Origin: Clostridia bacterium
Lineage (GTDB): Bacteria > Bacillota > Clostridia > Oscillospirales > CAG-272
Assembly (NCBI GenBank): GCA_017466375.1
Contig: JAFTUH010000067.1
Location: forward strand, 1-40,519
Direction: 5' to 3'
DNA length: 40,519 nucleotides
Under the pieces are notes generated by a model that was not told where the DNA came from, searched no databases, and was given only the letters and a program-made list of their open reading frames with translations. Below, in pieces: positions 22,633 to 31,214 of the stretch; the first letter of the stretch is position 1, and each line of letters opens with the position of its first letter. The position numbers and the translations under genes are program-made.

Positions 22633-24153
22633 TCAGTTGAGTGCCTCGTTATAATCCTCGTACAGCTTGATCGTCGTGTAGTAGTCGTCGATCTGCTTCT
22701 GCGTAGCATCGCCGTACTGCGCATAGACAGAGGAGAAAATGCCGTTCTGCTTGCGGATTGCCTGGTTCGGCAGAGCGAACACAAGCTGCATGCACGGGCT
22801 GTACAGACCCCAGTAGTTCATACCTGCATCGTAGCAGATCGTATCGAAGATGATATCGAGCATATCGGAGGTCTCGGGATCCTGTGCGAGCTGACCGTCG
22901 AGGACGAGATCGTAGTATGCGGGGATAACCTCTTCCGACGCCTTGAATGCGAGCAGCTCGAGGACTGCACCGACGAGCGCCTCATCCGAAACAACGGACG
23001 GAACAGCCATCAGTCCGCCCCAGTCGAGGGTGCGGTAGTCTTCCTGCGCCTCATCGTACTTGGGGAACGGGAGAATGCCGTAAGGAACGTCCACGTCACG
23101 GAGATCCTCGGAAGCGGAGATCGGCGCACCGTAGAAGAGCAGGCGGCCGGAATCCATGGTGATCTGCTCGGGCTGTTCAGCCGGATCGGGATAGAACACG
23201 TTATCCTTGGTAAGCTCTGCAAAGCGGGCAAAGACATCCGCCGTCGTCTCGGTATTCAGAGCCAGAACGAGGTGATCGTCCTCGTCACGCTTGGTGAAGT
23301 TCTGATTGAACGCGGTGACAAAGCTGACGTAGTTCGACGTATCGTTGACGGCAAGACCGAACATATCGTTCTCGACATCGTACACGCCGTCGGTATTGAC
23401 GTCCTTCGTAGCGGCACGTGCCATCGTCTCAAACGCGTCAAGCGTCCACTTCTGATCCTTTACGAGCTGATACGGATCGTCCAGACCGAGGTCCTCAACC
23501 AGGTCCTTGTTGAAGTAAAGAACGTACGGGCAGGGGATCATGTAATCGGACACGCCGAGGTAGTGGTAGTCGCTCAGACGGAGAACCTCCATCTGCTCTA
23601 TGTTCCACCAATCTGCCTCAAGGTCAACGTACGGAAGCAGATCCATCGGATAGAGATAGCCCTGGCCGGTAAACTTGTTCAGACCGACGATGCAGTGCAG
23701 AAGCGCCAGATCGATCTCGGTCGAGCCCATGAGCACCTCAGCCTCGATATCCGCATTCAGGTTGGCATAGCCGTCGTACATAAAGTACGTCATCTTGACG
23801 CCGAGCTCGTCCTCGATCTCAAGGCGGCGGCTGTACAGTGCTGCCTCCATCGGGTCGGAGGACTCCTCATCGGAGTGGAAGTAGTAGGGATATCCCTGCC
23901 ACTCAAACGCGACGGTGCGGAACTCCTCGTTATCGAAGTTCAGCTCATCGACGGGAACCTTATGCGCACGGCCGGGCGTCGTGTCGGGCGCAGCCGTCGT
24001 ATCGTCAGAATCGGCATCGGTGTCGGGCGCGGAGGTATCTGCGGGATCTGTGCTGTCACCGGTTGCGACCGGCGGTTTCTCATCGTTTCCGCAGGCAACG
24101 GCGAGCGGCAGAACGAGAAGCATGGCAAGCAGGAGACAAACAATTCTCTTCAT
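22633..24153 (-). CDS. Extracellular solute-binding lipoprotein (sugar ABC type)
   Basis: A 506-residue lipoprotein resembling family 1 extracellular solute-binding proteins, which capture oligosaccharides for ABC importers. The lipobox is LAVAC with Cys21 as the lipid site. A Thr/Asp/Ala-rich spacer to about residue 65 follows, then the two-lobe binding domain (for example DIEAEVLMGSTEIDLALL, CPYVLYFNKDLVEDLGL and PYGILPFPKYDEAQEDY). No permease or ATPase gene lies on either side, so it is an orphan component here and must use permeases encoded elsewhere, or serve as a receptor. It is monocistronic, with its own promoter and terminator, at the end of the surface-protein block. Confidence 0.87.
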   Translation of the reverse strand: MKRIVCLLLAMLLVLPLAVACGNDEKPPVATGDSTDPADTSAPDTDADSDDTTAAPDTTPGRAHKVPVDELNFDNEEFRTVAFEWQGYPYYFHSDEESSDPMEAALYSRRLEIEDELGVKMTYFMYDGYANLNADIEAEVLMGSTEIDLALLHCIVGLNKFTGQGYLYPMDLLPYVDLEADWWNIEQMEVLRLSDYHYLGVSDYMIPCPYVLYFNKDLVEDLGLDDPYQLVKDQKWTLDAFETMARAATKDVNTDGVYDVENDMFGLAVNDTSNYVSFVTAFNQNFTKRDEDDHLVLALNTETTADVFARFAELTKDNVFYPDPAEQPEQITMDSGRLLFYGAPISASEDLRDVDVPYGILPFPKYDEAQEDYRTLDWGGLMAVPSVVSDEALVGAVLELLAFKASEEVIPAYYDLVLDGQLAQDPETSDMLDIIFDTICYDAGMNYWGLYSPCMQLVFALPNQAIRKQNGIFSSVYAQYGDATQKQIDDYYTTIKLYEDYNEALN

Positions 24154-24233
24154 ACGGGTAAACCTCTTTCATCAAAAATTCAAAGCGGCGGAGAGAGAAG
24201 CAAGCATTCTTTCACAGGTCGCTTATCGATATG

Positions 24234-24262
24234 ATTATACCATAAATGAAGAATCCCTGCAA
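24234..24262 (-). promoter_or_regulatory. Promoter of the solute-binding lipoprotein gene
   Basis: On the minus strand: TTGCAG (24257-24262), 17 bp, TATAAT (24234-24239). Confidence 0.78.
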
Positions 24263-24327
24263 CCGAAAGTGAAAGTTTGAGCCAATTCTGCAAAAACAAA
24301 AAGCGGATTCTGTATGCGGGGAGATAC

Positions 24328-24455
24328 GCAGGAAGTGCTTAGTGCGGCAGTCTCGCTGCGGCTCTGGTCACCCGAGGATTCTTTGCATCCTCGACGGCTC
24401 TGACAGCCCACCGGGCTATCATTCAAGACCCTCGCGCCGCTTCGCTGCCTCCTGC
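24328..24455 (-). repeat. Solo X element inside a hairpin
   Basis: Read on the minus strand, GCAGGAGG opens a hairpin and CACTTCCTGC closes it. Between them is an X element starting CAGCGAAGCGGCG with the inner stem AGCCC/GGGCT and ending CCGCAGCGAGA. It has an extra CGAGGAT/AATCCTCG hairpin not seen in the 78-bp copies. The hairpin arms and loop (GTGCTTAGTGCGG) equal the uninterrupted first hairpin of copy B. Confidence 0.7.
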
Positions 24456-24502
24456 GTTGCCATCGGGGTCGCAGGGGCAGCGCCCTCCCAATGAAAATCC
24501 CC

Positions 24503-24531
24503 TTGCAATCCGCGCGGGAATGTGCTATTAT
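24503..24531 (+). promoter_or_regulatory. Promoter of the polysaccharide exporter operon
   Basis: TTGCAA (24503-24508), 17 bp, TATTAT (24526-24531). Confidence 0.75.
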
Positions 24532-24584
24532 AGAATAGGAAGAAAATCCCCTCTTTCAAATACAAATGCCGCAAGGAGACTCCC

Positions 24585-25439
24585 ATGGAGAAAAACACCT
24601 CCGCGCGCCACGTCCGTCTGAAAGCTAAGACGGGGCTCTTTGATATCAATCTGAAAGAGCTGTGGCGGTACCGCGACCTGATTGCGCTGTTCACCAAACG
24701 GAATTTTATCCTTATATACAAGCAGACGATCCTCGGTCCCGCGTGGATCCTGCTGCAGCCTATGTTCACGACCCTCATCTATACCCTCGTCTTCGGCGGA
24801 ATCGCAGGCATCTCCACCGACGGCGTGCCGCAGATTCTGTTTTATATGGCGGGCACTGCGCTGTGGACGTACTTCTCACAGACGCTCACAAAGACGTCCA
24901 CCACCTTCACTGCCAATGCGCGCGTATTCGGCAAGGTCTACTTCCCGCGTCTTGTGATGCCGATCTCCACCGTTTTATCGGGAATCATCAACTTCGGCGT
25001 CCAGTTTCTGCTGTTCGCCTGCTTCTGGGCTTACTACATCATAAAAGGCGTGATTGCGCCGAATTATCTCGGGATCCTGCTTCTGCCCGTGATCCTTGTC
25101 TACCTCGGTCTGCTCGGCATGGGGCTCGGCATCATCATCTCCTCCCTTACCACGAAATACCGCGATCTCTCCATGCTCGTCACCTTCGGCGTCCAGCTGT
25201 GGATGTATATCACGCCCGTCGTTTACCCCGTCTCCACCATTACGAGTCCGCTTTTGCGCACGCTGATTCTGCTGAATCCCGTGACGTGCGCCGTGGAGAC
25301 GTTCCGCTGGATCTTCCTCGGCGAGGGGGTTATCAGCCTCGCGCACTGGGGCATCTCCGCCGCGGTGATGGCACTCGCGCTCACCCTCGGCGTGATCGTA
25401 TTCAGCCGTGTGGAAAAGACCTTTATGGATACGGTCTGA
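24585..25439 (+). CDS. Polysaccharide ABC exporter, permease (Wzm/TagG-like)
   Basis: A 284-residue ABC-2 permease with six predicted membrane helices, of the kind that exports teichoic acid, O-antigen or capsular chains. Family landmarks are RNFILIYKQTILGPAWILLQP near residues 45-65, VFGKVYFPRLVMPIS at about 113, LNPVTCAVETFRW near 237 and the closing VEKTFMDTV. AAGGAG precedes the ATG by eight bases. The stop is ten bases before the ATPase start, and the ATPase ribosome binding site overlaps this stop, so the two are translationally linked. No glycosyltransferase genes for building the chain are next to it. Confidence 0.92.
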   Translation: MEKNTSARHVRLKAKTGLFDINLKELWRYRDLIALFTKRNFILIYKQTILGPAWILLQPMFTTLIYTLVFGGIAGISTDGVPQILFYMAGTALWTYFSQTLTKTSTTFTANARVFGKVYFPRLVMPISTVLSGIINFGVQFLLFACFWAYYIIKGVIAPNYLGILLLPVILVYLGLLGMGLGIIISSLTTKYRDLSMLVTFGVQLWMYITPVVYPVSTITSPLLRTLILLNPVTCAVETFRWIFLGEGVISLAHWGISAAVMALALTLGVIVFSRVEKTFMDTV

Positions 25440-25449
25440 GGAGGCGTTT

Positions 25450-26727
25450 ATGAACGAACAGATTGCAATTCAAATCACAGGACTGAAAAAGCAGTACCGC
25501 CTCGGACAGATCGGCGGCGGCACGCTTAAGGCGGATCTGCAAAGCCTTTGGGCAAAGATCCGCAAAAAAGAAGACCCGAACGTAAAAATCGGGCAGGAGG
25601 CGCGTCTCTCCGGACAGACGTTTATGGCGCTCAACGGCATCGATCTGACGATCCGCAAGGGTGAAGCGATCGGCATCATCGGCGGCAACGGCGCAGGCAA
25701 ATCCACGATGCTGAAGATCCTCTCGCGCATTACGGCACCGACGGCAGGCACGGTCGATATCTGCGGCCGGATCGCCTCGATGCTGGAGGTCGGCACGGGC
25801 TTCAACGGCGAGATGACCGGTCGGGAGAACGTGTATCTGAACGGCGCGATCCTCGGCATGACGAAGGCGGAGATCGACGCGAAAATGGAGGACATCATCG
25901 AGTTCTCCGAGATCCGCGACTTCATTGACACGCCTGCGAAGCGGTATTCGTCGGGCATGTACGTAAAGCTGGCGTTCTCCGTCGCCGCGCATCTGGACGC
26001 GGAGATCATGATTATGGACGAGATCCTCGCCGTGGGCGACGTGGCGTTCCAGAAAAAGTGTCTGGACAAGATGCGCGAGGCAGCTACCGTGGAGGGACGG
26101 ACCGTTCTGTACGTCTCCCACAATATGAACACGATCCGCCGTCTGTGCGACCGCTGCGTCGTGCTCGATCAAGGTAAAATCATCTTCGACGGAGACGTGG
26201 AAAAGGCGATTGATATCTACTCCGGCACGGGGACATCGCTCAAAAAGGAAGTCGTCTTTGACAGGGAGAGATCCGCCAAGCAGCTGGACGGAAAGCTCCG
26301 CTTCACGTCCGGTACGTTCCTTGACACGGACGTTCCCGTGTATCACACGGGCGACGCGATCCGTCTTGCGCTTCGCTTTACGGCGGAGGAGGCTTTGGAC
26401 AGTGCCGCGATCCGCGTTGTCGTACAGACGGAGTCGGGTACGCCGGTCGGTCTTGCCGCGACGGAAAAGGGGATCCCCGTCCGTGCGGGGGAGAACGAGC
26501 TTCCTTTGACCCTGCGCTTCGACACGCTGGCACCGGGCACGTACTCCGCCCGCCTGATCGCCCAGTCGATTGATGAATTCGGGCGCGGACCGATGCACGA
26601 TCTGGTGGAAAGCGCGATAACGTTCCGCATCGTCCACCGCGACGGAGAAAACAACGGGCAGGGCTGGTATCCGCACGTGTGGGGATACGCACAGTATCCG
26701 ACGGTGGAAATCGGAAAAGATGTGTAA
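25450..26727 (+). CDS. Polysaccharide ABC exporter, ATPase with C-terminal domain (Wzt/TagH-like)
   Basis: A 425-residue ATPase partner of the upstream permease. Walker A is GGNGAGKST (78-86), the signature is YSSGM (166-170), Walker B is IMIMDE (186-191) and the switch His is in YVSHNM. Residues from about 275 to 425 form an extra beta-rich domain like that of Wzt proteins, which recognise the modified end of the polysaccharide before export. The ATG at 25450 was chosen because GAGGAGG overlaps the upstream stop eight to ten bases before it. An N-terminal stretch of about 45 residues between the first strand and the next (containing IRKKEDPN) is longer than in typical transport ATPases, as is usual in this group. 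Confidence 0.93.
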   Translation: MNEQIAIQITGLKKQYRLGQIGGGTLKADLQSLWAKIRKKEDPNVKIGQEARLSGQTFMALNGIDLTIRKGEAIGIIGGNGAGKSTMLKILSRITAPTAGTVDICGRIASMLEVGTGFNGEMTGRENVYLNGAILGMTKAEIDAKMEDIIEFSEIRDFIDTPAKRYSSGMYVKLAFSVAAHLDAEIMIMDEILAVGDVAFQKKCLDKMREAATVEGRTVLYVSHNMNTIRRLCDRCVVLDQGKIIFDGDVEKAIDIYSGTGTSLKKEVVFDRERSAKQLDGKLRFTSGTFLDTDVPVYHTGDAIRLALRFTAEEALDSAAIRVVVQTESGTPVGLAATEKGIPVRAGENELPLTLRFDTLAPGTYSARLIAQSIDEFGRGPMHDLVESAITFRIVHRDGENNGQGWYPHVWGYAQYPTVEIGKDV

Positions 26728-26742
26728 GAACGCAAATTATCC

Positions 26743-26771
26743 TTGCATTTTTTCAAAAATTGCTGTAAAAT
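26743..26771 (+). promoter_or_regulatory. Promoter of the HAD hydrolase gene
   Basis: TTGCAT (26743-26748), 17 bp, TAAAAT (26766-26771). Confidence 0.7.
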
Positions 26772-26801
26772 AGAGAAAGGCTCCTCAGGGAGGTGACGAT
26801 C

Positions 26802-27479
26802 ATGCTCGATGCGGTTCTTTTCGATCTGGACGGGACACTTGCAGACACCGTGCCGAGTCTCGTCGCATGTGTGAACCATGCGCTGGCACAGTACGGACTG
26901 CCGGTGCGGGATGAATCAGTCATTCTTTCCCTGATCGGGGCGGGCGAGCGGGATTTCTTCCGCGGCGCCATTGATGAGGACGTGCTCCGTACACGCGGGG
27001 AGGCGTTCTTTGAGGAAATCTTCCGCTGTTACGTGGACTACTGTGCGGCGCACACGTGCGATCTGATCGTGCCGTATGCGGGCGTCACAGAGGCGATTGA
27101 CACGCTCCGCGAGGAGGGATACCGTCTCGGCGTCGTCTCAAACAAGGCGCACGCGCTGGTGGTACAGATCACGGAGACGCTCTTTCCCGGGCGGTTTTCC
27201 GCCGTGATCGGGGTGGGCGAGTATCCGCCGAAGCCGGATCCGACGGTGGCTGTGGCGGCGGCAAAAATGCTGGGCGTCCGTCCTGCGCGCTGCGTATTCG
27301 TGGGAGATTCCGAATTTGACATGATGACCGCTGTGAATGCGGGCATGGCGCCGCTCGGCGTGAGCTGGGGCTACCGCCCGGTGATGCTTCTGAAGCGCCA
27401 CGGTGCTGCAGCGATCTGCGATGATCCGCGGGAGCTGCCGCAGGTAATTGATGCTTGCCGCAAGGGGCTGATTTTGTGA
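26802..27479 (+). CDS. HAD family phosphatase (phosphoglycolate phosphatase-like)
   Basis: A 225-residue HAD hydrolase. Motif I is LFDLDGTLAD (nucleophile Asp9, second Asp11), motif II is the Ser in GVVSNKAH, motif III is the Lys in YPPKPDP, and motif IV is VFVGDSEFDM. A helical cap sits between motifs I and II, as in the Gph/PpaX/beta-phosphoglucomutase branch. Such enzymes clear phosphoglycolate or other small phosphate esters; the substrate here is not clear. The ATG at 26802 has GGGAGGTG ending seven bases before it; the in-frame GTG at 26793 is part of that site. It has its own promoter and may run on into the SDR gene 104 bases later. Confidence 0.88.
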   Translation: MLDAVLFDLDGTLADTVPSLVACVNHALAQYGLPVRDESVILSLIGAGERDFFRGAIDEDVLRTRGEAFFEEIFRCYVDYCAAHTCDLIVPYAGVTEAIDTLREEGYRLGVVSNKAHALVVQITETLFPGRFSAVIGVGEYPPKPDPTVAVAAAKMLGVRPARCVFVGDSEFDMMTAVNAGMAPLGVSWGYRPVMLLKRHGAAAICDDPRELPQVIDACRKGLIL

Positions 27480-27583
27480 ACGGGGCGCAAGCCCTTGCAT
27501 ATTTGCAAACAGCAGGCGCACCCCTCCTACATCTCCTACATACACATCACAAAAATTTTCATTAAAATAAAGGAGTTTTCCCC

Positions 27584-28450
27584 ATGGTACCATTCAAAGT
27601 TGATCTTTCCAAAGAAGTCGCAGTCGTCACAGGCGGAGGCGGCGTCCTCTGCTCCGGCTTTGCCGAGGCTCTCGCTGAGTGCGGCGCCAAGGTTGCCGTT
27701 TGCGATCTCAGACTCGAAGGCGCGCAGGCTGTCGCCGATAAAATCAATGCCGCAGGCGGCACCGCGATCGCTGTCGCCATGAACGTGCTTGACAAGCAGT
27801 CCATCATCGATGCACAGACGCTTATCCACGAGAAGCTCGGCGCAGTCACCCTGCTCCTCAACGGCGCCGGCGGCAACAATCCCAAAGGCACCACCGACCG
27901 CGAATACTGCACGCCCGAGGACATCGCTGAGCTGGAGAAGAACGGCACCATCGAAGGTGTCAAGACCTTCTTCGATCTCGATCCCGACGGCATCTCCTTC
28001 GTGTTCAATCTGAACTTCCTCGGCACGCTGCTCCCGACGCAGGTATTTGCACGCGAGATGGCGAAAACCGGCGGCACCGTTATCAACGTCTCTTCCATGA
28101 ATGCGTTCTGCCCGCTGACGAAGATCCCCGCTTATTCCGGTGCGAAGGCGGCTGTTTCCAACTTCACGCAGTGGCTCGCCGTTCACTTTGCCCCCGTCGG
28201 CATCCGCGTCAACGCGATCGCACCCGGCTTCTTCTGCACGAATCAGAACCGCGCGCTCCTCTTCAACGAGGACGGCTCCCTCTCCGCACGCTCTGCGAAG
28301 ATTCTCAACAATACTCCCATGAACCGCTTCGGTGAGGTCGAGGATCTGACCGGTACGCTTCTGTGGCTCGCCGATAAGAAGGCTTCCGCGTTCGTGACCG
28401 GCGTTGTCGTTCCGGTTGACGGCGGATTTGCCGCTTACTCCGGCGTCTGA
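27584..28450 (+). CDS. SDR oxidoreductase, probable D-mannonate (fructuronate) oxidoreductase
   Basis: A 288-residue short-chain dehydrogenase. The nucleotide-binding loop is VVTGGGGVLCSGFA, the structural NAG motif reads LLNGAGG, the catalytic Ser is in NVSSM and the Tyr-x3-Lys is YSGAK. Between them, a long insertion (from about 100 to 135, containing TTDREYCTPEDI) and the motif PGFFCTNQNRALL match the SDR type that interconverts D-fructuronate and D-mannonate (YjmF/UxuB-like in Bacillota). That would place it in glucuronate breakdown, one step before mannonate dehydratase and KDG kinase; a KDG kinase gene lies 2.5 kb away. AAGGAG precedes the ATG. The stop overlaps the start of the YbaK gene. 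Confidence 0.85.
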   Translation: MVPFKVDLSKEVAVVTGGGGVLCSGFAEALAECGAKVAVCDLRLEGAQAVADKINAAGGTAIAVAMNVLDKQSIIDAQTLIHEKLGAVTLLLNGAGGNNPKGTTDREYCTPEDIAELEKNGTIEGVKTFFDLDPDGISFVFNLNFLGTLLPTQVFAREMAKTGGTVINVSSMNAFCPLTKIPAYSGAKAAVSNFTQWLAVHFAPVGIRVNAIAPGFFCTNQNRALLFNEDGSLSARSAKILNNTPMNRFGEVEDLTGTLLWLADKKASAFVTGVVVPVDGGFAAYSGV

Positions 28451-28935
28451 TGGCGAAAGAGGTCAAAACCAACGCGATGCGCCGCCTCGATGCGGCGAAA
28501 ATCCCCTACGAAACGGTCTCCTATGAGGTGGACGAGAGCGATCTCAGCGGTACGCATATCGCGGAGGTGCTCTCGCTCCCCGATGCGGGCTGTCTGTTCA
28601 AGACGCTCGTGACGAAGGGCGCGCACGGCGGTTATTTCGTGTTCTGCATCCCGGTGGAATACGAGCTGGATCTGAAGCGGTGCGCCGTCTGCGCGGGCGA
28701 AAAAAGCGTGGAGATGATCCCCGTGAAGGATCTTCTGCCGCTGACCGGCTACATCCGCGGCGGCTGTTCGCCGATCGGGATGAAAAAGGCGTTCCCGACC
28801 TTCATTGACGAGAGCGCGCTTCTGTACGACAAAATCTACGTGAGCGCCGGCCAGCGCGGACTGCAGCTGATCCTGCCGCCCGAGGTGCTGATCGATTTCG
28901 TAGGTGCAAAAACCGCCGATCTGACGGCAAGATAA
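28450..28935 (+). CDS. ybaK: YbaK family Cys-tRNA(Pro) deacylase
   Basis: A 161-residue editing protein of the YbaK/EbsC family, which hydrolyses Cys-tRNA(Pro) and related mischarged tRNAs in trans. Recognisable segments are KTNAMRRLDAAKIPYE at the start, LFKTLVTKG, a CIPVEYELDLKR strand, GYIRGGCSPIGMKK and the closing VSAGQRGLQLILPPEVL. The length is normal. Its ATG shares an A with the TGA of the SDR gene (TGATG), so translation is coupled, though the two functions are unrelated as far as known. A strong two-way terminator follows. Confidence 0.92.
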   Translation: MAKEVKTNAMRRLDAAKIPYETVSYEVDESDLSGTHIAEVLSLPDAGCLFKTLVTKGAHGGYFVFCIPVEYELDLKRCAVCAGEKSVEMIPVKDLLPLTGYIRGGCSPIGMKKAFPTFIDESALLYDKIYVSAGQRGLQLILPPEVLIDFVGAKTADLTAR

Positions 28936-28942
28936 ACAAACG

Positions 28943-28979
28943 AAACAGGCTATCCGCCAAGGCGGACAGCCTGTTTTTT
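28943..28979. terminator. Bidirectional terminator between ybaK and the lipid kinase
   Basis: AACAGGCT-A-TCCGCC pairs with GGCGGA-C-AGCCTGTT around AA, then TTTTTT; the minus-strand gene ends at its edge. Confidence 0.92.
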
Positions 28980-29914
28980 CATTTCATAGGCACGTAGCGG
29001 ATCGCGGAAGGCACGATCTCCGCGCGGACGCCCGTAGCGGGGACGATCTCGCCGTCGAGGCAAACGCGCTCAATGCCGGAGAAGCTGACCCGGTCGCACC
29101 GGCGGTACTCAATATACGGAGCAAATTTCGGGTACGGCGTCCACGTCTCGGGATTGACGTGCGTGCCCTTGCGGTAATCACCGACGAGGGAGATAAACCG
29201 CGCACGGGACATCCCGCGGGCGAGGATCACGTCCATTTTTCCGTCGGTGGGTGTAGCCGCGGTGACTGCTTTGAATCCGCCGCCGTAGAAGGGCAGATTC
29301 CCGATCGCACAGAGGAGGAATTCGCCTGAGACGGTCTCCTCATACGGTGCGCCGCCATCCGGCGAAACGATCCCGCTGAAGTGAAAATCGGCGTGAAACG
29401 TCTCTTTTTTGACAAGCTCGGTCGCGACGCCGCAGATATAGGAGAGCCCGTTATTCATGAACCGTTTCCTGCGGAGAGATTCCGTAGCGGCAACGACGGA
29501 GCAGTCAAAGCCGACGTTGGCGACGTTGAGCGCGTACCGTCCGTTGACGCGGAGCAGATCAAGTGCGATACTGTCCTCGCCCTCGGGCAGTTTGATCTCC
29601 GCTATACCGCGGTGGAAATCGTTGCCCGATCCGCACGGAATGACGGTGAGCCTTGCGCTCTCGCCTGCGCCGACACGCATGATCCCGTCCACGGCTTCGC
29701 CTGCGGTACCGTCTCCGCCGTACACAACGAAATGCGTATGCGGATCCGTAAGGCATGCGGAGGCGATGAACTCGGCACACTCGCCTACTCCCTCCGTCAT
29801 ATGGAGGAAATCGGCGTGATTCTCCTCGGCGGCGGCTCTGGCCGCGTTCAGAAATTTTCCTTGCCCGGCTGCCGGATTGACGACGTAGACCAGGCGATGC
29901 GTGGATGTAAGCAT
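28979..29914 (-). CDS. Diacylglycerol/lipid kinase (YegS/DgkB-like)
   Basis: A 311-residue kinase of the DAGK catalytic family, which phosphorylates diacylglycerol or similar lipids at the membrane. It shows VVNPAAGQGKF at the start (about 9-19), the nucleotide-binding VVYGGDGTAGEAVDGIM loop near 63-79, VIPCGSGNDFHRG, and a C-terminal region with DGEIVPA. The ATG at 29914 was chosen because AAAAGGAG lies seven bases upstream; the longer open frame runs into repeat sequence. The upstream region holds a Y repeat element, and no clear promoter was found. Membrane lipid turnover and the GT28 glycolipid synthase at 31278 are compatible roles. Confidence 0.9.
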   Translation of the reverse strand: MLTSTHRLVYVVNPAAGQGKFLNAARAAAEENHADFLHMTEGVGECAEFIASACLTDPHTHFVVYGGDGTAGEAVDGIMRVGAGESARLTVIPCGSGNDFHRGIAEIKLPEGEDSIALDLLRVNGRYALNVANVGFDCSVVAATESLRRKRFMNNGLSYICGVATELVKKETFHADFHFSGIVSPDGGAPYEETVSGEFLLCAIGNLPFYGGGFKAVTAATPTDGKMDVILARGMSRARFISLVGDYRKGTHVNPETWTPYPKFAPYIEYRRCDRVSFSGIERVCLDGEIVPATGVRAEIVPSAIRYVPMK

Positions 29915-30017
29915 GGGAGGTCTCCTTTTTGTTTTTCTTCTTAATTCTACTGTCTGCGTATAGTGGAAGACGTTTTTACGCAGGAGGTGTGCGCGCCGCG
30001 GTCGCCTTACCGCTGGT

Positions 30018-30113
30018 GCGAGGTTTCCGTTTTTGCCGCAGGCAAAATTGTGTGTCTTTGCACACAAAGGAAATCCTCGACGCAGAGATAAATGCTTCCG
30101 CATTTATCTCTGC
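30018..30113 (+). repeat. Y element, second copy, with a 32-bp palindrome
   Basis: 30018-30082 is nearly identical to 6332-6396: outer stem CGAGGTTTCC/GGAAATCCTCG, inner hairpins TTGCC/GGCAA and TTGTGTG/CACACAA. A perfect 14-bp-arm palindrome (30082-30113, arms GCAGAGATAAATGC/GCATTTATCTCTGC) follows, replacing the different hairpin that follows the copy at 6330. The kdgK stop codon lies inside this palindrome. Confidence 0.75.
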
Positions 30114-31114
30114 ACGCGTCCGCTTCCGCCGCCTTGCACGAGCGCATCCACCTCGGATACGCTGACGTGATTGCAGTCGCCTTCAATCGAGTGCTTCAGC
30201 ACGGCCGCCGCCGTCGCAAATTCAATCGCATCTTCCGGCGGGCGACCCGCATCCAGAGCATACAGCAATCCGCCGCTGAACGCGTCTCCGCCGCCGATCC
30301 GATCGACGATATGTATACTGTATTTCTTCGCAAAACAGACCGCGTCGCTCACCGCATCATACAGCATCGCCGTCAGCGTGTTGTCATCCGCCGAGGTGGA
30401 CGAGCGGATCGTCAGCACCGTCTGTCTGCATCCGAACTGCGCCGAAAGCTTTTTCGCCACGCTTTCATATGCCGCATCGCCCGTCAGACCCTCATCCGCA
30501 CGGATGCCGAGCACCAGATTCGCGTGCTCCTCATTCGCAATGCACACATCCACAAGGCGGACAAGATCGCGCATCACGCGCCCTGCCTCCTCCGTCGTCC
30601 ACAAATTGGAGCGATAATTGATATCACATCCCGTTTTGATGCCTTTTTTACGGCACGCCGTCAGCGCGTCCATGCAGATTTCCGGCAGTTCGCCGCCCAG
30701 TGCAGGCGTGATTCCCGTGAAATAGAACCAATCCGCACCGTCGAGGATAGCATCCCAGTCAAAATCTGTGCGCTTTGCGAGTGCAATCGATGAGCCGGCA
30801 CGGTCGTACACGACCTTCGACGGACGCTGGGACGCGCCTGTCTCGCAGTAGTAGATGCCGAGACGCGGACCGCCGCGCACGATTTTCGCCGTATCGACGC
30901 CGAAACGGCGGAGTGAATTGAGCGCAGCCTGTCCGATCGGGTTGTCGGGCAGCTTCGTTACAAAAGCGGCATCGGCACCGAAATTCGCTAGAGACACAGC
31001 CGTATTCGATTCGGCGCCGCCGTATATGGCGTTAAAGCTTTCCGCCTGTACAAATCGGGAATGTCCCTCGGGAGAGAGGCGCAGCATGATTTCTCCGAAG
31101 CAGACTGTTTTCAT
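30104..31114 (-). CDS. kdgK: 2-keto-3-deoxygluconate kinase
   Basis: A 336-residue PfkB-family kinase that makes KDPG from 2-keto-3-deoxygluconate in uronate breakdown. It opens with VCFGEIMLRLSPEGHSRF and has the sugar-binding GGAESNTAVSLANFG (about 30-44). A mid segment includes FTGITPALGG, and the C-terminal catalytic motif is DRIGGGDAFSGGLLY, with the base Asp in GGGD; the R and second G are typical for KDG kinases. The ATG at 31114 has AAAGGAG upstream. The last two codons and the stop are supplied by the arm of a repeat palindrome, so the C-terminus may have been altered by repeat insertion. It has a perfect promoter, divergent from the GT28 gene. Confidence 0.9.
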   Translation of the reverse strand: MKTVCFGEIMLRLSPEGHSRFVQAESFNAIYGGAESNTAVSLANFGADAAFVTKLPDNPIGQAALNSLRRFGVDTAKIVRGGPRLGIYYCETGASQRPSKVVYDRAGSSIALAKRTDFDWDAILDGADWFYFTGITPALGGELPEICMDALTACRKKGIKTGCDINYRSNLWTTEEAGRVMRDLVRLVDVCIANEEHANLVLGIRADEGLTGDAAYESVAKKLSAQFGCRQTVLTIRSSTSADDNTLTAMLYDAVSDAVCFAKKYSIHIVDRIGGGDAFSGGLLYALDAGRPPEDAIEFATAAAVLKHSIEGDCNHVSVSEVDALVQGGGSGRVQR

Positions 31115-31172
31115 TGTGGGGGAACTCCTTTGGTTTGGTTTTACCGCATATGCGAATATTTTTATCATTTAT

Positions 31173-31201
31173 ATTATAGCCGAAGGCGCGCGCCTTGTCA
31201 A
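31173..31201 (-). promoter_or_regulatory. Perfect consensus promoter of kdgK
   Basis: On the minus strand: TTGACA (31196-31201), 17 bp (containing the palindrome GGCGCGCGCC), TATAAT (31173-31178). Confidence 0.9.
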
Positions 31202-31214
31202 CCGATTCACCCGC

